Assembly: GCA_003724185.1 (NCBI GenBank)
Contig: RHGM01000003.1
Span: forward strand, 62,001-126,000
Origin: Porphyrobacter sp. IPPAS B-1204
Lineage (GTDB): Bacteria; Pseudomonadota; Alphaproteobacteria; Sphingomonadales; Sphingomonadaceae
Direction of reading: 5' to 3'
DNA: 64,000 nucleotides
This document shows positions 17,543 through 26,299 of this stretch, in pieces. Position 1 is the first letter of the stretch; each line of letters starts with the position of its first letter. The translations under genes were made by a program, and so were the position numbers. Under the pieces are notes generated by a model. The model worked only from the letters and a program-made list of their open reading frames with translations. It was not told the DNA's origin and did not search any database.

Positions 17543-20494
17543 TTATAGCCCGATCTCGAATGGCTTGGTGATTGAGCGGTCGAGTTCCGGCGGTTTGCGC
17601 TCGGGAGCAGGCGCCCTCCCCTTGGCCTCGCCGGTGGCTGCCGCGTCGCGCAGAAGGTTCACGGTTTCCAGCGCCGAGCGCTTCATGCCGGGATTGTTTT
17701 CGACAGCAGCCTCAAGCTTGCCGGGATTGTCGACAAACAGGGTCAGACCATCGCGCAGCCGGGTGATGGTCACCAGGAAGGTCTGCTGATTAGCAAGATT
17801 GCGTTCCCGGCTATCCATGACTGCTATGCCGCGATCAGAGGTCAGGCCCTGCGCCATATGAGCATTAAGCGCATAGGCGAGATCGAGGCGCCTGAGCATC
17901 GGATCATTGGCGGCGAGCCGGTGCTCTGCGCCGAGCGAGGTCTTCACCGCGACACCTGTGGCATCGACCGCCACAACGCGCGCCTGATCGGCATTGAGTA
18001 GCCCGCGCTTGTGATCGGTCGCAGTCCAGCGGATCCGGTCGCCATCATGGATTTCAATTTGGCGGCGTTCGAACAGCTGCAACGGATCGCGTTCGCCTTG
18101 GGGGCGGAACTGGCCCGGACGAAAGTCAAATTGGCGCCCGCGCTCGTTCTGCAGTGTCACCCGCTCGCGCGATGGATTGGTTGCAACCACTTCATATTGG
18201 CCCTTTGCGAGGCCCTGCCCCCTCTGCCGGCGATCGACCTCAAGCAGCATGCCGGGTGCATAGCTACGCGCATAGCGCAGTTCCTCGCGGGTCATATTGA
18301 CGCGCGAGAGCACCTCGAGCTGCAATGAACCAGGCCCCAATTCGCCGTTCGCCTTGAGACCCGTTTGAACCGCTTCATTGACTTGTCCACGTAAGGCCCG
18401 GCCCGAGGCGTAGATCGATGTCACCTCGCGCTCTGCCGGAGACAGCGAGAGCCATGCCGCCGCAGCGTCCACCGCGGAATTCTCGCCAGCAGCAACAACG
18501 TCGTCTCCCAAATGGGCGAGCGCCTCGCTGATCTGGCCGCCTTGGGCCGCGCGTTGGGCATTGCGCAGCGCATCGTCTCGCGCGCGCAGATTGGTGTTCA
18601 TCACCGCGGTTTCGATGCCAGCTTGCTGCATGACATCGAAGGGCTTGCCTGCATCGACCGACCCCAACTGCTTGGTGTCGCCAATGCTGGCAAAGCGATC
18701 GAGTTGAAGAAGGTTGGCAAGACGAACCAGCTTCTCCTTGTCGGCGTTCCCGACCATCGATGCCTCATCGAGAAGCACGACGGTCCCGCGCAGCTCTGCC
18801 CGCGCTTCAGCGAGACGTGCACCACCCTCGCCTTTCAGGAGGTCCTGATGTTGTCTGAGGAAGCGGGCGACCGTCATCGAGGGAATGCCGGTTTCGCGCT
18901 CGAGCATCTGTACCAGGGTATTCTGCACGGCGAGACCCAGCACGGCCTTACCCTCCTCGCGCAAAATGTCAGCCACGGGCTTCAGAACCGTGCTTTTGCC
19001 AGCACCGGCAACGCCCTGGATCGCAACAATGCGGTTGTTGGAGCCGAGCAGCAGACGCCCTGCCCCCTCCTGCCCTGGGTTCAATGTCAGGCCGTATTTG
19101 AGCTGCGAAAGCGCCTGCAGTCGGCTCCCGGCAATATCGGCCGGAACGATGGCGGGCGCAGCGCCCCTACCCGCATCGACGCCGGCAATGATGCGCTGCT
19201 CAAGGCCGATCGCATCGCGGGTGGTGAGCAGTTCGCGGTCCGCGCCCTTGCCCTTCTCGAGGTATCCCTGGCGGATAAGTTGGTTGACCCGCCGCTCGAT
19301 ATTGGCAAAGGCCGTGGGCAGTGCGAAGCTGAGCGCAGTTCGATAGATCTCGGCCTTAGTGAAGGCTGCCTCGCGTTCACCCAGATGGCGGATCGCCGAG
19401 GCGACCACATGGATGGCGGCGACCTCTTCGGCGCTGCGGTGACCGATCCGCGAGGGTATCAACGGATCGTCCTTCACAAGGCCGAGGCGCTCGGCAAAGG
19501 CGTAGGCAAGATCTCGCCCCTGCTCGACCACTTTGCGAACCGATGACCCCAGTCCGCTGACATTGCCGAGGTCCTGCGCGCTGCGCGCATTGGCTCTTCC
19601 AATGACCTTCGCCGGATCGAAGCCGAGCTTTTCCGCGGTATCCTTCCACTGCTGTGTGAGGGCAGCGCGGTCCTCGATCCCCTCCTTCTTCGCCCGGGTC
19701 ATGAGGTTCGCGGCATTGCGAGCGGCAAGCCCCGTCCCTTCCATTTTCGCAAGCTGCCCGAGGATTTCAGCGCGGCGCGAACTAAAAGCATCGCGCACCG
19801 CCTTGGGCACGCCGACCGCCTCGAAATTGCCATGCTTCCCGAACTCTCCGACCTCGTAGCCTAGTTTCTCCACGCCGAGCCGGAAGCGTGCCATGGTCAT
19901 GGCGTTGAGGAGAGTGTTGTGCTCCCAGAGCTTGTCATTGCGCAAAGCCCGCCACTTGCCGTCCGGGCCTTTGGTGACATTGGCGATGACCGCATGGAAA
20001 TGCGCATTGGGTTCCTGATTGCGGTTGGTATCGTGCTGGAACAGGGCAACCACAAGGTTGCCGGTTGCGACAACCCGCTCCTTGCCGCGCACATCCATCC
20101 GGGTCTCGGCGAGGTTCTTTTCAGCCCAGGCGAGCGTCTCGCGGACCGCGGCGCCGTAAGCATCGAGGATCCGCGTGTCGCCGCCAACCAGGGCGAGGAG
20201 CGACCAGCTTTTCGGCATGGAAAAGGTGAGATCGGTGCCTGCTCGGTGAACCCGATTATCGCTGCCCACCCGGCCCCCGTCAGGCAGAAATCCCTTCAGG
20301 ACTTCTTCGAAGGTCTTGGCATCGACCGTGCCCGATAGTCCGAGCTCTTCGGCGCCCTTGCCGAACCACGCCCCGGACCGATCGGCATCGGCCCGGGTGT
20401 AGTAATTGTCGGCAGCAAAATAGTTGGCTGCGCCGCCGGCCGTGCGAACGTTGGCTACAGAAAGCACGGGGCTACCTCCGGCCAAGCGGCGCAA
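17543..20494 (-). CDS. MobF-family conjugative relaxase (TrwC-like)
   Basis: A 983-residue relaxase-helicase that nicks the element at oriT and unwinds the transferred strand. The N-terminus has the tyrosine cluster ADNYYTRADADRSG expected of TrwC-type transesterases. The three-histidine metal site is seen in the motif NAHFHAVIANV near residue 165. The second half is an RecD/TraI-like helicase with Walker A GVAGAGKSTVL near residue 500 and Walker B VVLLDEASMV. The length matches TrwC of R388 (966 residues). It lies 10 bases downstream of the coupling-protein gene and so is the last gene of a three-gene relaxosome operon. Confidence 0.93.
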   Translation of the reverse strand: MRRLAGGSPVLSVANVRTAGGAANYFAADNYYTRADADRSGAWFGKGAEELGLSGTVDAKTFEEVLKGFLPDGGRVGSDNRVHRAGTDLTFSMPKSWSLLALVGGDTRILDAYGAAVRETLAWAEKNLAETRMDVRGKERVVATGNLVVALFQHDTNRNQEPNAHFHAVIANVTKGPDGKWRALRNDKLWEHNTLLNAMTMARFRLGVEKLGYEVGEFGKHGNFEAVGVPKAVRDAFSSRRAEILGQLAKMEGTGLAARNAANLMTRAKKEGIEDRAALTQQWKDTAEKLGFDPAKVIGRANARSAQDLGNVSGLGSSVRKVVEQGRDLAYAFAERLGLVKDDPLIPSRIGHRSAEEVAAIHVVASAIRHLGEREAAFTKAEIYRTALSFALPTAFANIERRVNQLIRQGYLEKGKGADRELLTTRDAIGLEQRIIAGVDAGRGAAPAIVPADIAGSRLQALSQLKYGLTLNPGQEGAGRLLLGSNNRIVAIQGVAGAGKSTVLKPVADILREEGKAVLGLAVQNTLVQMLERETGIPSMTVARFLRQHQDLLKGEGGARLAEARAELRGTVVLLDEASMVGNADKEKLVRLANLLQLDRFASIGDTKQLGSVDAGKPFDVMQQAGIETAVMNTNLRARDDALRNAQRAAQGGQISEALAHLGDDVVAAGENSAVDAAAAWLSLSPAEREVTSIYASGRALRGQVNEAVQTGLKANGELGPGSLQLEVLSRVNMTREELRYARSYAPGMLLEVDRRQRGQGLAKGQYEVVATNPSRERVTLQNERGRQFDFRPGQFRPQGERDPLQLFERRQIEIHDGDRIRWTATDHKRGLLNADQARVVAVDATGVAVKTSLGAEHRLAANDPMLRRLDLAYALNAHMAQGLTSDRGIAVMDSRERNLANQQTFLVTITRLRDGLTLFVDNPGKLEAAVENNPGMKRSALETVNLLRDAAATGEAKGRAPAPERKPPELDRSITKPFEIGL

Positions 20495-20504
20495 GTTGCC
20501 ATCG

Positions 20505-22976
20505 TTACAGCTCCAGATCGCCGAAATCCGGACTGGCCCTCGGAGGCTCGCTGCGCTCGGGCAGCCCGTCTTCGATCATCAGCTTTCGAGCATCCGAGGC
20601 CCTTTGCCGGTTTGCCTGTGCGTTACCCTTGTGGGTGTTCGTATCGTTGGGCTTGGGATCGTCAGACTTCGCCTTCAGCTCACCATTCTTTTCAGCGCCA
20701 GCTTCCGACTGATGCCCTCGTAGCGGCGGCTTTTGCGCAATCGCATCATCGCTGGTCTTCCGACCCAATTTGGTCGCTGGGTTGCTAGCGCCTTGGGGCT
20801 TACCTTTACCCTTCGATGCTGCAGCAGCACCGCTCTCCTTGCTTTTCCCTGCAAGCGCTTTGCCCTCCTTGCCGGGACCGGAACGACCGTTTTGGGAGCG
20901 GGTTGGAGCAGTCTTTCCTGCTTTATCAGCGCGAAGGCGAAGCACCTGTTCCGGGTCCACCCGGTGATCGGCCTGCTGCCCACCACGCTGGCCGCGATCG
21001 AACGCCAATTCTCCCTGTTTCCCCGCAGCAGATTTGCGGGCGGTAGATTTGCCAGCACCATCATCGTTCGACGATGGATGGTCTGTCGCCGCATGCGCCG
21101 GAGGGCCTCCCGGTTGCGGTCGCGGCGGCTTGGGAGCTCCACCTTTGGTGGTCGGAGGCGGGCGGTTCGCCCCGCGCCCGATAAAGGCGTCGGCGACCTT
21201 GGACCGATTGACTGGGCGCAGCTTGATGAAGGCTGCAGGAAAGCCTTCCGGGAACTTGATGTAACCATGAAGGCTCTTCAGGTTCATCAGCTGATCGGGC
21301 ATCCGCAGTGGCTTGATCGTCGTGCGCCGGTTGAGACTGACAGCATCGCGGGCATTGTTATACCCGAAGGTGTATCCCTCATCGATATCGACCACTTCCT
21401 CATGGCCGATAAAGTCGCTGCACCAGATTGCGGTGTCCCGCTCGGCGACCGAAAGGATCAGTTTGGTCCGTGCCAGCGATGCAAGGGTCGCCGCCATGTT
21501 CTCGCCGTAGACTTCCTTGAGTTTGGCGTAAGCGTGGATGCCAAGCACAATCGCACCGCCGAAATTGCGCGCCGTCTGCAGCCCCTTTTCGAGGGCCGGA
21601 AGGCGGTGCAATGCGCCAAGCTCGTCAACGAAGAACCAGCATTTGAGATCGCGGGTCCGCTCGGTGGTCATGAGCGTGTTCATGGCCGTGTCGAGCCAAA
21701 GCGTCAGCATCTGCGAGGCGACACTCATGTCGACATAGCGGGAGGAAATGAACAGGATCGAGCCCCTCCCTGCCGGACTTTCCGTAGCCTCTTCGATCCA
21801 TTCACGTACCGAGAACCGCCGACCTTCGGTTGGCAACATCTCGAGCGCCTTGGCGTTCACATTGAACACGGCCCGGATCGATTCTGCCATGCGCGCAGCT
21901 TCGGGCGCTGTGAGCGGATCAGCGATCGTCCCGCGCATCATTTCGTGGACCTCTGACAGGTCGGCGGTCATCAATTCATGGGCGAGCGCAGCATTTGAAC
22001 CCCTGCCTTCGGCCACAAGCTTGACGCAGAACTTCACAAACAGCGCGCGGGCGCCGAGTACCCAGAACTGCGCTTCGCCGCCGCCATCATGCGGCACAAG
22101 AGCATCGGCTGCTGTCCAAAAATCCGCCTCGGTGCGGCATTCATCGAACAGGTTCCATTGGGGGCAGCGCGCATCGAGCGGGTTCAAAATGATGTCGCGG
22201 CGCGCGTCGTAGAACTGCTCGATGAAGGCGCCGGTCAGATCGAAGACCACGCAGTTTTGACCTTTTGCGCGGGCCTCTGCGATCATGTCCGAGATGGCTA
22301 CCGTCTTGCCAGTACCGGTCGTGCCGATGAGCATGGCGTGGCTCTGTTCGAGCCGCCAGGGATAGACAACTCCGGCAAGATGGGCCGGGCAATAGGGAAA
22401 GACCCGCGCCAGTTCCCACGGCAGGCAAAGCCGCCACTTCCAGCCCATGACGGCCGTGCGTTCACGATTGCGCTGCTCGCGGTTATGTTCACGCAGAAGC
22501 CTGACCAGTTCCGCCAAGTCGACAAGCTGCGCGCCGCGCTCGTGCTTGCGTTCTTTGGCCTTGCCGCCGAAGCGTGCGGCGAACCAGTAGAACAGTACAA
22601 AGGCGGGCACGAGAAACAGTGCTGAACGCCACGCGGCGCTGACCAGCAACTCGGTCATATGATCCCATGCACGGACCACTGGAGAAAATGTGCTGAGGAG
22701 GCTGATCGGGAATTCTATCTTGCCGCCAAAGACCGTTTCGAGGGCAACGCGCTTGTCGGGATTGAACTCCATGAAGCCGTAGATCGCAGCATAGACGCGC
22801 ATCCAGATGAGGTAGATCTCATAGTCGGTAAGTGCCGCTGACAGGGTCCACCAGGACGTCGCAGAGATCACCACGGCAGCAATGACCAGCGGGCCCTTTA
22901 GGCCAGCTGCGAACATGAAACCGAAGTGCCCGAGGAGCTGGCTACCGCGTGTGAAGTTGGCAAGGTTACGCTTCAT
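20505..22976 (-). CDS. type IV coupling protein, VirD4/TrwB/TraD family
   Basis: The protein starts at ATG 22976 (MKRNLANFTRG), not at the ORF-track start, which would overlap the upstream gene almost entirely. That gives 823 residues. Two hydrophobic segments near the N-terminus anchor it in the inner membrane. The motor domain has Walker A GTTGTGKTVAIS and a Walker B region ending in CWFFVDELGALH. It links the relaxase-DNA complex to the secretion channel. The last 230 residues are a charged low-complexity tail rich in Lys, Gly, Ala and Pro, unusual in length, which may contact DNA or other relaxosome proteins. The start overlaps the upstream ribbon-helix-helix gene by 11 bases. Confidence 0.9.
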   Translation of the reverse strand: MKRNLANFTRGSQLLGHFGFMFAAGLKGPLVIAAVVISATSWWTLSAALTDYEIYLIWMRVYAAIYGFMEFNPDKRVALETVFGGKIEFPISLLSTFSPVVRAWDHMTELLVSAAWRSALFLVPAFVLFYWFAARFGGKAKERKHERGAQLVDLAELVRLLREHNREQRNRERTAVMGWKWRLCLPWELARVFPYCPAHLAGVVYPWRLEQSHAMLIGTTGTGKTVAISDMIAEARAKGQNCVVFDLTGAFIEQFYDARRDIILNPLDARCPQWNLFDECRTEADFWTAADALVPHDGGGEAQFWVLGARALFVKFCVKLVAEGRGSNAALAHELMTADLSEVHEMMRGTIADPLTAPEAARMAESIRAVFNVNAKALEMLPTEGRRFSVREWIEEATESPAGRGSILFISSRYVDMSVASQMLTLWLDTAMNTLMTTERTRDLKCWFFVDELGALHRLPALEKGLQTARNFGGAIVLGIHAYAKLKEVYGENMAATLASLARTKLILSVAERDTAIWCSDFIGHEEVVDIDEGYTFGYNNARDAVSLNRRTTIKPLRMPDQLMNLKSLHGYIKFPEGFPAAFIKLRPVNRSKVADAFIGRGANRPPPTTKGGAPKPPRPQPGGPPAHAATDHPSSNDDGAGKSTARKSAAGKQGELAFDRGQRGGQQADHRVDPEQVLRLRADKAGKTAPTRSQNGRSGPGKEGKALAGKSKESGAAAASKGKGKPQGASNPATKLGRKTSDDAIAQKPPLRGHQSEAGAEKNGELKAKSDDPKPNDTNTHKGNAQANRQRASDARKLMIEDGLPERSEPPRASPDFGDLEL

Positions 22977-23298
22977 CGCAGCCTCCCTCGTTCGCATTTT
23001 GCGAGAGGCCGAGTTCCTTGCATTTACGGACGTAGGCTTGGTGCGCACGTTCACGCAGATCATGATCGGCATGGCCTGCAAGAAGCGCATCGACGCCAAC
23101 CATCGTGAAGACAGATTGACGGTTCAGACGTTTCACCCAGGCGCTGAGGCCAGCTTTGAGATCATCCTCGTCGCAGGCTTGCTGCAACAGGGATCTGATC
23201 CATTCGCTTACGCTGATATCGCGGCGCTCAGCCGCATTGCGAACCCGATCGGCGAGTTCGATCGAGACATGTACCTGAAGAGATTTTGGCCGTGTCAT
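22966..23298 (-). CDS. ribbon-helix-helix relaxosome accessory protein (TrwA/TraJ-like)
   Basis: The start at ATG 23298 has an AAGGAG seven bases upstream, giving 110 residues. The N-terminal 45 residues (SLQVHVSIELADRVRNAAER..SVSEWIRSLL) fit a ribbon-helix-helix DNA-binding fold, as in TrwA and related oriT-binding proteins. It is the first gene of the operon with the coupling protein and relaxase and faces the AT-rich stretch proposed as oriT. Its probable job is to bind oriT, assist the relaxase and repress its own promoter. Assignment to a named family is not certain. Confidence 0.72.
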   Translation of the reverse strand: MTRPKSLQVHVSIELADRVRNAAERRDISVSEWIRSLLQQACDEDDLKAGLSAWVKRLNRQSVFTMVGVDALLAGHADHDLRERAHQAYVRKCKELGLSQNANEGGCDEA

Positions 23299-23339
23299 GC
23301 ACGGACTCCTTGTGATGAGGAGCCCGGAACGCACTGCGA

Positions 23340-23530
23340 AAGGCTTGTTTCGTCTAAATCAGAAATGAGAACATGTCAAGAACATCGAGATTGGCGGAAT
23401 TCTGCCATTTGTGATGCGGCTCAATCAAAAATGATTGACAAATTCCGGCCTATCCAAATCTGATTGAGAAGCTGCCATCTCGAGAGATGCTGACTAACCA
23501 ATTGTTATTTATAGATTATTATCCACATAG
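23340..23530. other. candidate oriT / relaxosome operator region
   Basis: This AT-rich noncoding block lies immediately upstream of the relaxosome operon. It contains the perfect inverted repeat TCAATC-N6-GATTGA near 23428-23445, an imperfect palindrome GGCGGAATTCTGCC near 23393, and several further AATCAG/AATCTGATT words. An AT-rich patch (TTGTTATTTATAGATTATTATCC) follows. This is what an oriT with binding sites for a ribbon-helix-helix protein and a MobF relaxase looks like, but I cannot place the nick site. Confidence 0.45.
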
Positions 23531-23738
23531 ATGCTGCGACCTGTCGCGTACGGTGTGCCCTTACTTGTTCCCTACTGCGAGGTCGAAACCCGTGATTTGA
23601 CCTGTATCGGATGGAGAGATCTGCCACGTCAGTTCCGGCGGGATCGCGACGCGCAACGCTTGGCAATAGCCGCATGGTCATCGGTCGCTTCGGAGCCTAT
23701 CATCGGGGATAACGGCAACGCAAGACGGGAGCCAGGAC

Positions 23739-23933
23739 ATGGTCGATGTCACATTGAGCGCAAGACCCAAAGGCAATGGCTATCAAGGGACGATCACCTA
23801 TTCTTACGGTGTCTCGATAAGCTAGGCCGAGACCTTTCCGACGATTGCGGAGGCCATTGCGGCAGCGGCGATCAAGATGCTTGAATTGCCAGAACGCATC
23901 GATGAACTCGACCGATCCGAGCTCGACGCGTGA
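23739..23933 (+). pseudogene. small conserved-looking ORF interrupted by an in-frame TAG
   Basis: Reading from ATG 23739 gives MVDVTLSARPKGNGYQGTIT..., an in-frame TAG at codon 29 (23823-23825), then AETFPTIAEAIAAAAIKMLELP... to a TGA at 23931. Both halves look like real protein: the second half is amphipathic and helix-forming. One base change (CAG to TAG) would explain the stop. It was too short and too broken for the ORF track. It is probably a recently inactivated small element gene; its function is unknown. Confidence 0.45.
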
Positions 23934-24032
23934 AACATTGCAAGCGGCACCGCGCTCCCGAATGATTGAGCCTGGGCGTACGAGCAAAAGAATAAGAGGA
24001 AGCCCTGATGGACTTCCTCCTCGCGTCGGCCG

Positions 24033-24269
24033 TCAGAATTCATCGCTGAGCCTGCTTGGTACGGTGTCGATAACCCGGTCCTGCAAGGCTCTGGGCAAGG
24101 CTCCATAATCACCTTCATCAACGGCGATGTACCCTGCCTCATTATCGGTCAGAACATATTGCGTGAAGTAGCTGTGATAGGACCGGGCATGGGCCTGATC
24201 GAGGGCGGCAACAAAGGCTTCCTGATCGGATTTGAACCCCTGAGCGGCAAAGCTGAGTGAAGTGCACAT
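24033..24269 (-). CDS. small conserved mobile-element protein, unknown function
   Basis: The start at ATG 24269 has AGGAGG seven bases upstream, far better than the ORF-track start. It gives 78 residues (MCTSLSFAAQGFKSDQEAF...). It is acidic, has no signal peptide or membrane segment, and is rich in aromatic residues around YHSYFTQYVL. I do not recognise a family. It stands alone between the amber-interrupted ORF and a hairpin-rich leader. The strong ribosome site and normal codon use suggest that it is expressed. Confidence 0.6.
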   Translation of the reverse strand: MCTSLSFAAQGFKSDQEAFVAALDQAHARSYHSYFTQYVLTDNEAGYIAVDEGDYGALPRALQDRVIDTVPSRLSDEF

Positions 24270-24590
24270 GATCTTTCCTCCTGATGTTCGATGCGTCGCA
24301 TCAGGGATCGGCAGGATGTGGGTGACGGGCCGGGTCAGGGACCGCGTAAGCGGCCGCGCAGCGGCGATGGGGGAAACGATTTTTGCCGGGCTTGCCCGGT
24401 AAAAATGGTGGGGCCCCGTCGTCCTTGACGCGGCCCCAAAGCCCGCATCACACTTCAAAAGTCTGCGAGAGAGACCCCCAACGTCAGCCGAAGAAGAACG
24501 CGCTTCGCGGCGAAAACCGCTTTCCTACACCCGCATGAATTGGGATGATCGTACGCGGAGGGGACCGACGGCCTACAAAAGGAATGTCAT
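24270..24590. other. 321-base intergenic leader with two hairpins
   Basis: No gene is seen. It holds TTTTTGCCGGGC-TT-GCCCGGTAAAAA at 24381-24406, a near-perfect hairpin flanked by T and A runs that would work as a terminator in either direction, and a second inverted repeat, GGGGCC...GGCCCC, at about 24412-24440. It separates the 24033 gene from the 24591 gene, which point away from each other, so the hairpins may instead shape their leaders. Confidence 0.5.
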
Positions 24591-24821
24591 ATGGCCAGGT
24601 CCAAATCGAGCGCTCTTGGCGCGCTCAAGAAGCTGCGCGAACAGCGCGATGAACTCGACGCTCAAGAGACCAAGCTGCGCGCTGATGCAGCAGCAGAGCT
24701 GGGCAATGTCTTGCTCGAATGCGGCGGTGAGGTGATAGAACCTGCACAGCTGAGACTGCTGATCCGCGCTGCGCTGGCGACAGGGATTGAGCAATCCCTC
24801 AAGCGGCTCTCCCCCGGCTGA
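24591..24821 (+). CDS. small coiled-coil mobile-element protein (DUF6437-like)
   Basis: A 76-residue protein, MARSKSSALGALKKLREQRDEL..., with a basic N-terminus followed by an amphipathic coiled-coil helix and a C-terminal helix. Small proteins of this look recur next to relaxase operons of sphingomonad elements and resemble the short TraC/TraD-type auxiliary proteins of Ti plasmids. The family name is from memory and is tentative. An AAAAGGA precedes the ATG by nine bases. It could bind DNA or the relaxase. Confidence 0.6.
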   Translation: MARSKSSALGALKKLREQRDELDAQETKLRADAAAELGNVLLECGGEVIEPAQLRLLIRAALATGIEQSLKRLSPG

Positions 24822-24942
24822 CCAGTGCTTTAGCGGCGGGGTGTGGGCTCAATGCCCCTCCCCGCCGCACGAACGCCGGTAAGCACAAGAAAAGGCCCCG
24901 ATGGCGCGTGCCACCGGGGCCTCGTTGCAACCGAGATGACGT

Positions 24943-25332
24943 TCAGTCCTCGTCGATGTCAGGGGCGTCTTCGTTGTTCGAGCTGCGGCCCTTGGTGAGG
25001 AAGTCCACCTTGTCCGCGATGATCTCGCAGCCGTAGCGCTTGGTGCCGCTCTCGTCTTCCCACTGGGTGTAGTGGATGCGGCCTTCGACCGAGACCAGCT
25101 GGCCCTTGGTGCAGTACTTGGCGACATTTTCGCCGAGGCCGTTGAAGCAGGTCACGCGATGGAATTCGCTGTCCTTGGCGGTGTAGCCATTTTCGTCCTT
25201 GTAGGTCTTGCCGTCCTTGCGGGCGGGACGGTCGGTCACAACCGAGATCGAAGTGATGCTGGTTCCACCTTGGGTGGTGCGGGTTTCGGGGTCGCGAGCG
25301 ATGCGGCCAACGAGGATAACGAGATTAGTCAT
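24943..25332 (-). CDS. ssb: single-stranded DNA-binding protein
   Basis: The start is ATG 25332 (MTNLVILVGRIARDPETR) with AGGAG upstream, giving 129 residues; the ORF-track start adds 11 unlikely residues. It is an OB-fold protein with the usual SSB landmarks: the N-terminal NLVILVGRI strand, TQGGTSITSISVVTD, EFHRVTCF and VSVEGRIHYTQWED. The tail is acidic and ends in DAPDIDED. The conserved DxxxxF-type tip that recruits host proteins is missing, as in many plasmid-type SSBs. It coats the transferred strand in the recipient and protects it during replication. Confidence 0.93.
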   Translation of the reverse strand: MTNLVILVGRIARDPETRTTQGGTSITSISVVTDRPARKDGKTYKDENGYTAKDSEFHRVTCFNGLGENVAKYCTKGQLVSVEGRIHYTQWEDESGTKRYGCEIIADKVDFLTKGRSSNNEDAPDIDED

Positions 25333-25910
25333 GGGCTTTCTCCTGATCGAGCATTCCGGGTCCATCCCGGCTGCAAACCCGACTAGGAAGCGCCCATGGC
25401 GAAGCGCACCGAAGGGAAACCTCGATCTGGTTCGGGTGGAGCGGGCAGCCGGGCACGCAGCATGACGTGACCGGCAACTCGGCCGGACCTGATCGGGGTT
25501 GCGCGTCTCGACAGGGGTGCTTCAGGGAAGGTTTGTATCGAAGCCGGGTGGAGCCGGATGCCTTGAACAGGTTTGCCCTGCCCTTGCTGCCGACGACTTT
25601 GGCCTGATTGATTTTTCACCCGAGCCCAACCAGTGGTCTGCATCTTCGCTGTTGGTGATGGCTTTTCCGCCCGGGTATGGGCGCACTTACTGACGCAATT
25701 GCCACGTCAGGAGCGGTATTCTCATCGTGCCAACGGGGCGCCGTCCCGACGATGCCAAAGCAGAAAGAGGGCCTTCGTTCAGGTCATTTCTGCCGTCGTC
25801 AACTCTGCCAAAGGAAGAAGCAAATGCGGCCTGTGCATGCGCATTGGAAGACTATTGACGATAGGCAGGCTCCCACCATCGCAAGCATCAGCGATCAGCA
25901 GACCTGACTA
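25333..25910. other. 578-base intergenic region, no convincing gene
   Basis: I see only shadow ORFs without ribosome sites. The first 100 bases are the ssb leader. The rest is GC-rich with short inverted repeats, but without a clear terminator or promoter. Confidence 0.4.
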
Positions 25911-26069
25911 TCAAGGCCGGTCGGCCTTGTTGTTCGAACGGGCCTTATCCTCATCGTCGGGAGCCGGTTTTTCAGTCGCTGCGTCCTCGCGACTGCGTGA
26001 GGCATGGCCTCCGTGGACAGGAGTAACCGGAATAATAATCGGCGGAATTCCCTCATCCTTCTTGGCCAT
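25911..26069 (-). CDS. small charged hypothetical protein, 52 residues
   Basis: A short frame absent from the ORF track: ATG 26069 with GGAGGG six bases upstream, reading MAKKDEGIPPIIIPVTPVHG and ending in a charged tail (EDKARSNNKADRP) at TGA 25911, followed at once by a second stop. The good ribosome site, sensible composition and lack of rare codons suggest a real small gene. The C-terminal half looks disordered. Function unknown. Confidence 0.5.
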   Translation of the reverse strand: MAKKDEGIPPIIIPVTPVHGGHASRSREDAATEKPAPDDEDKARSNNKADRP

Positions 26070-26299
26070 GGAGCCCTCCATCTTACTTCATTGCGAAACT
26101 CACGCGATGAAGCGCTCACGGACCGTCGGCGTCAAGCGGTTACGGCATGATCTGGCAGAGCGATGTCCCTTTGCGCTGTGGCTTTCAGTCAGATCAATGA
26201 TCAGGTTCTCATGGCATGTAAGGGGGTATTCGATCCCCAATCGACATCCATGTCGCACAGGATTGAGACCTGATGTCCGCTGGCGACATGCTTGACCGC

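Noticed and set aside
23739-23933. Pyrrolysine or other recoding at the TAG
   Set aside because: There are no recoding genes or signals in the window. A single CAG to TAG change is simpler.
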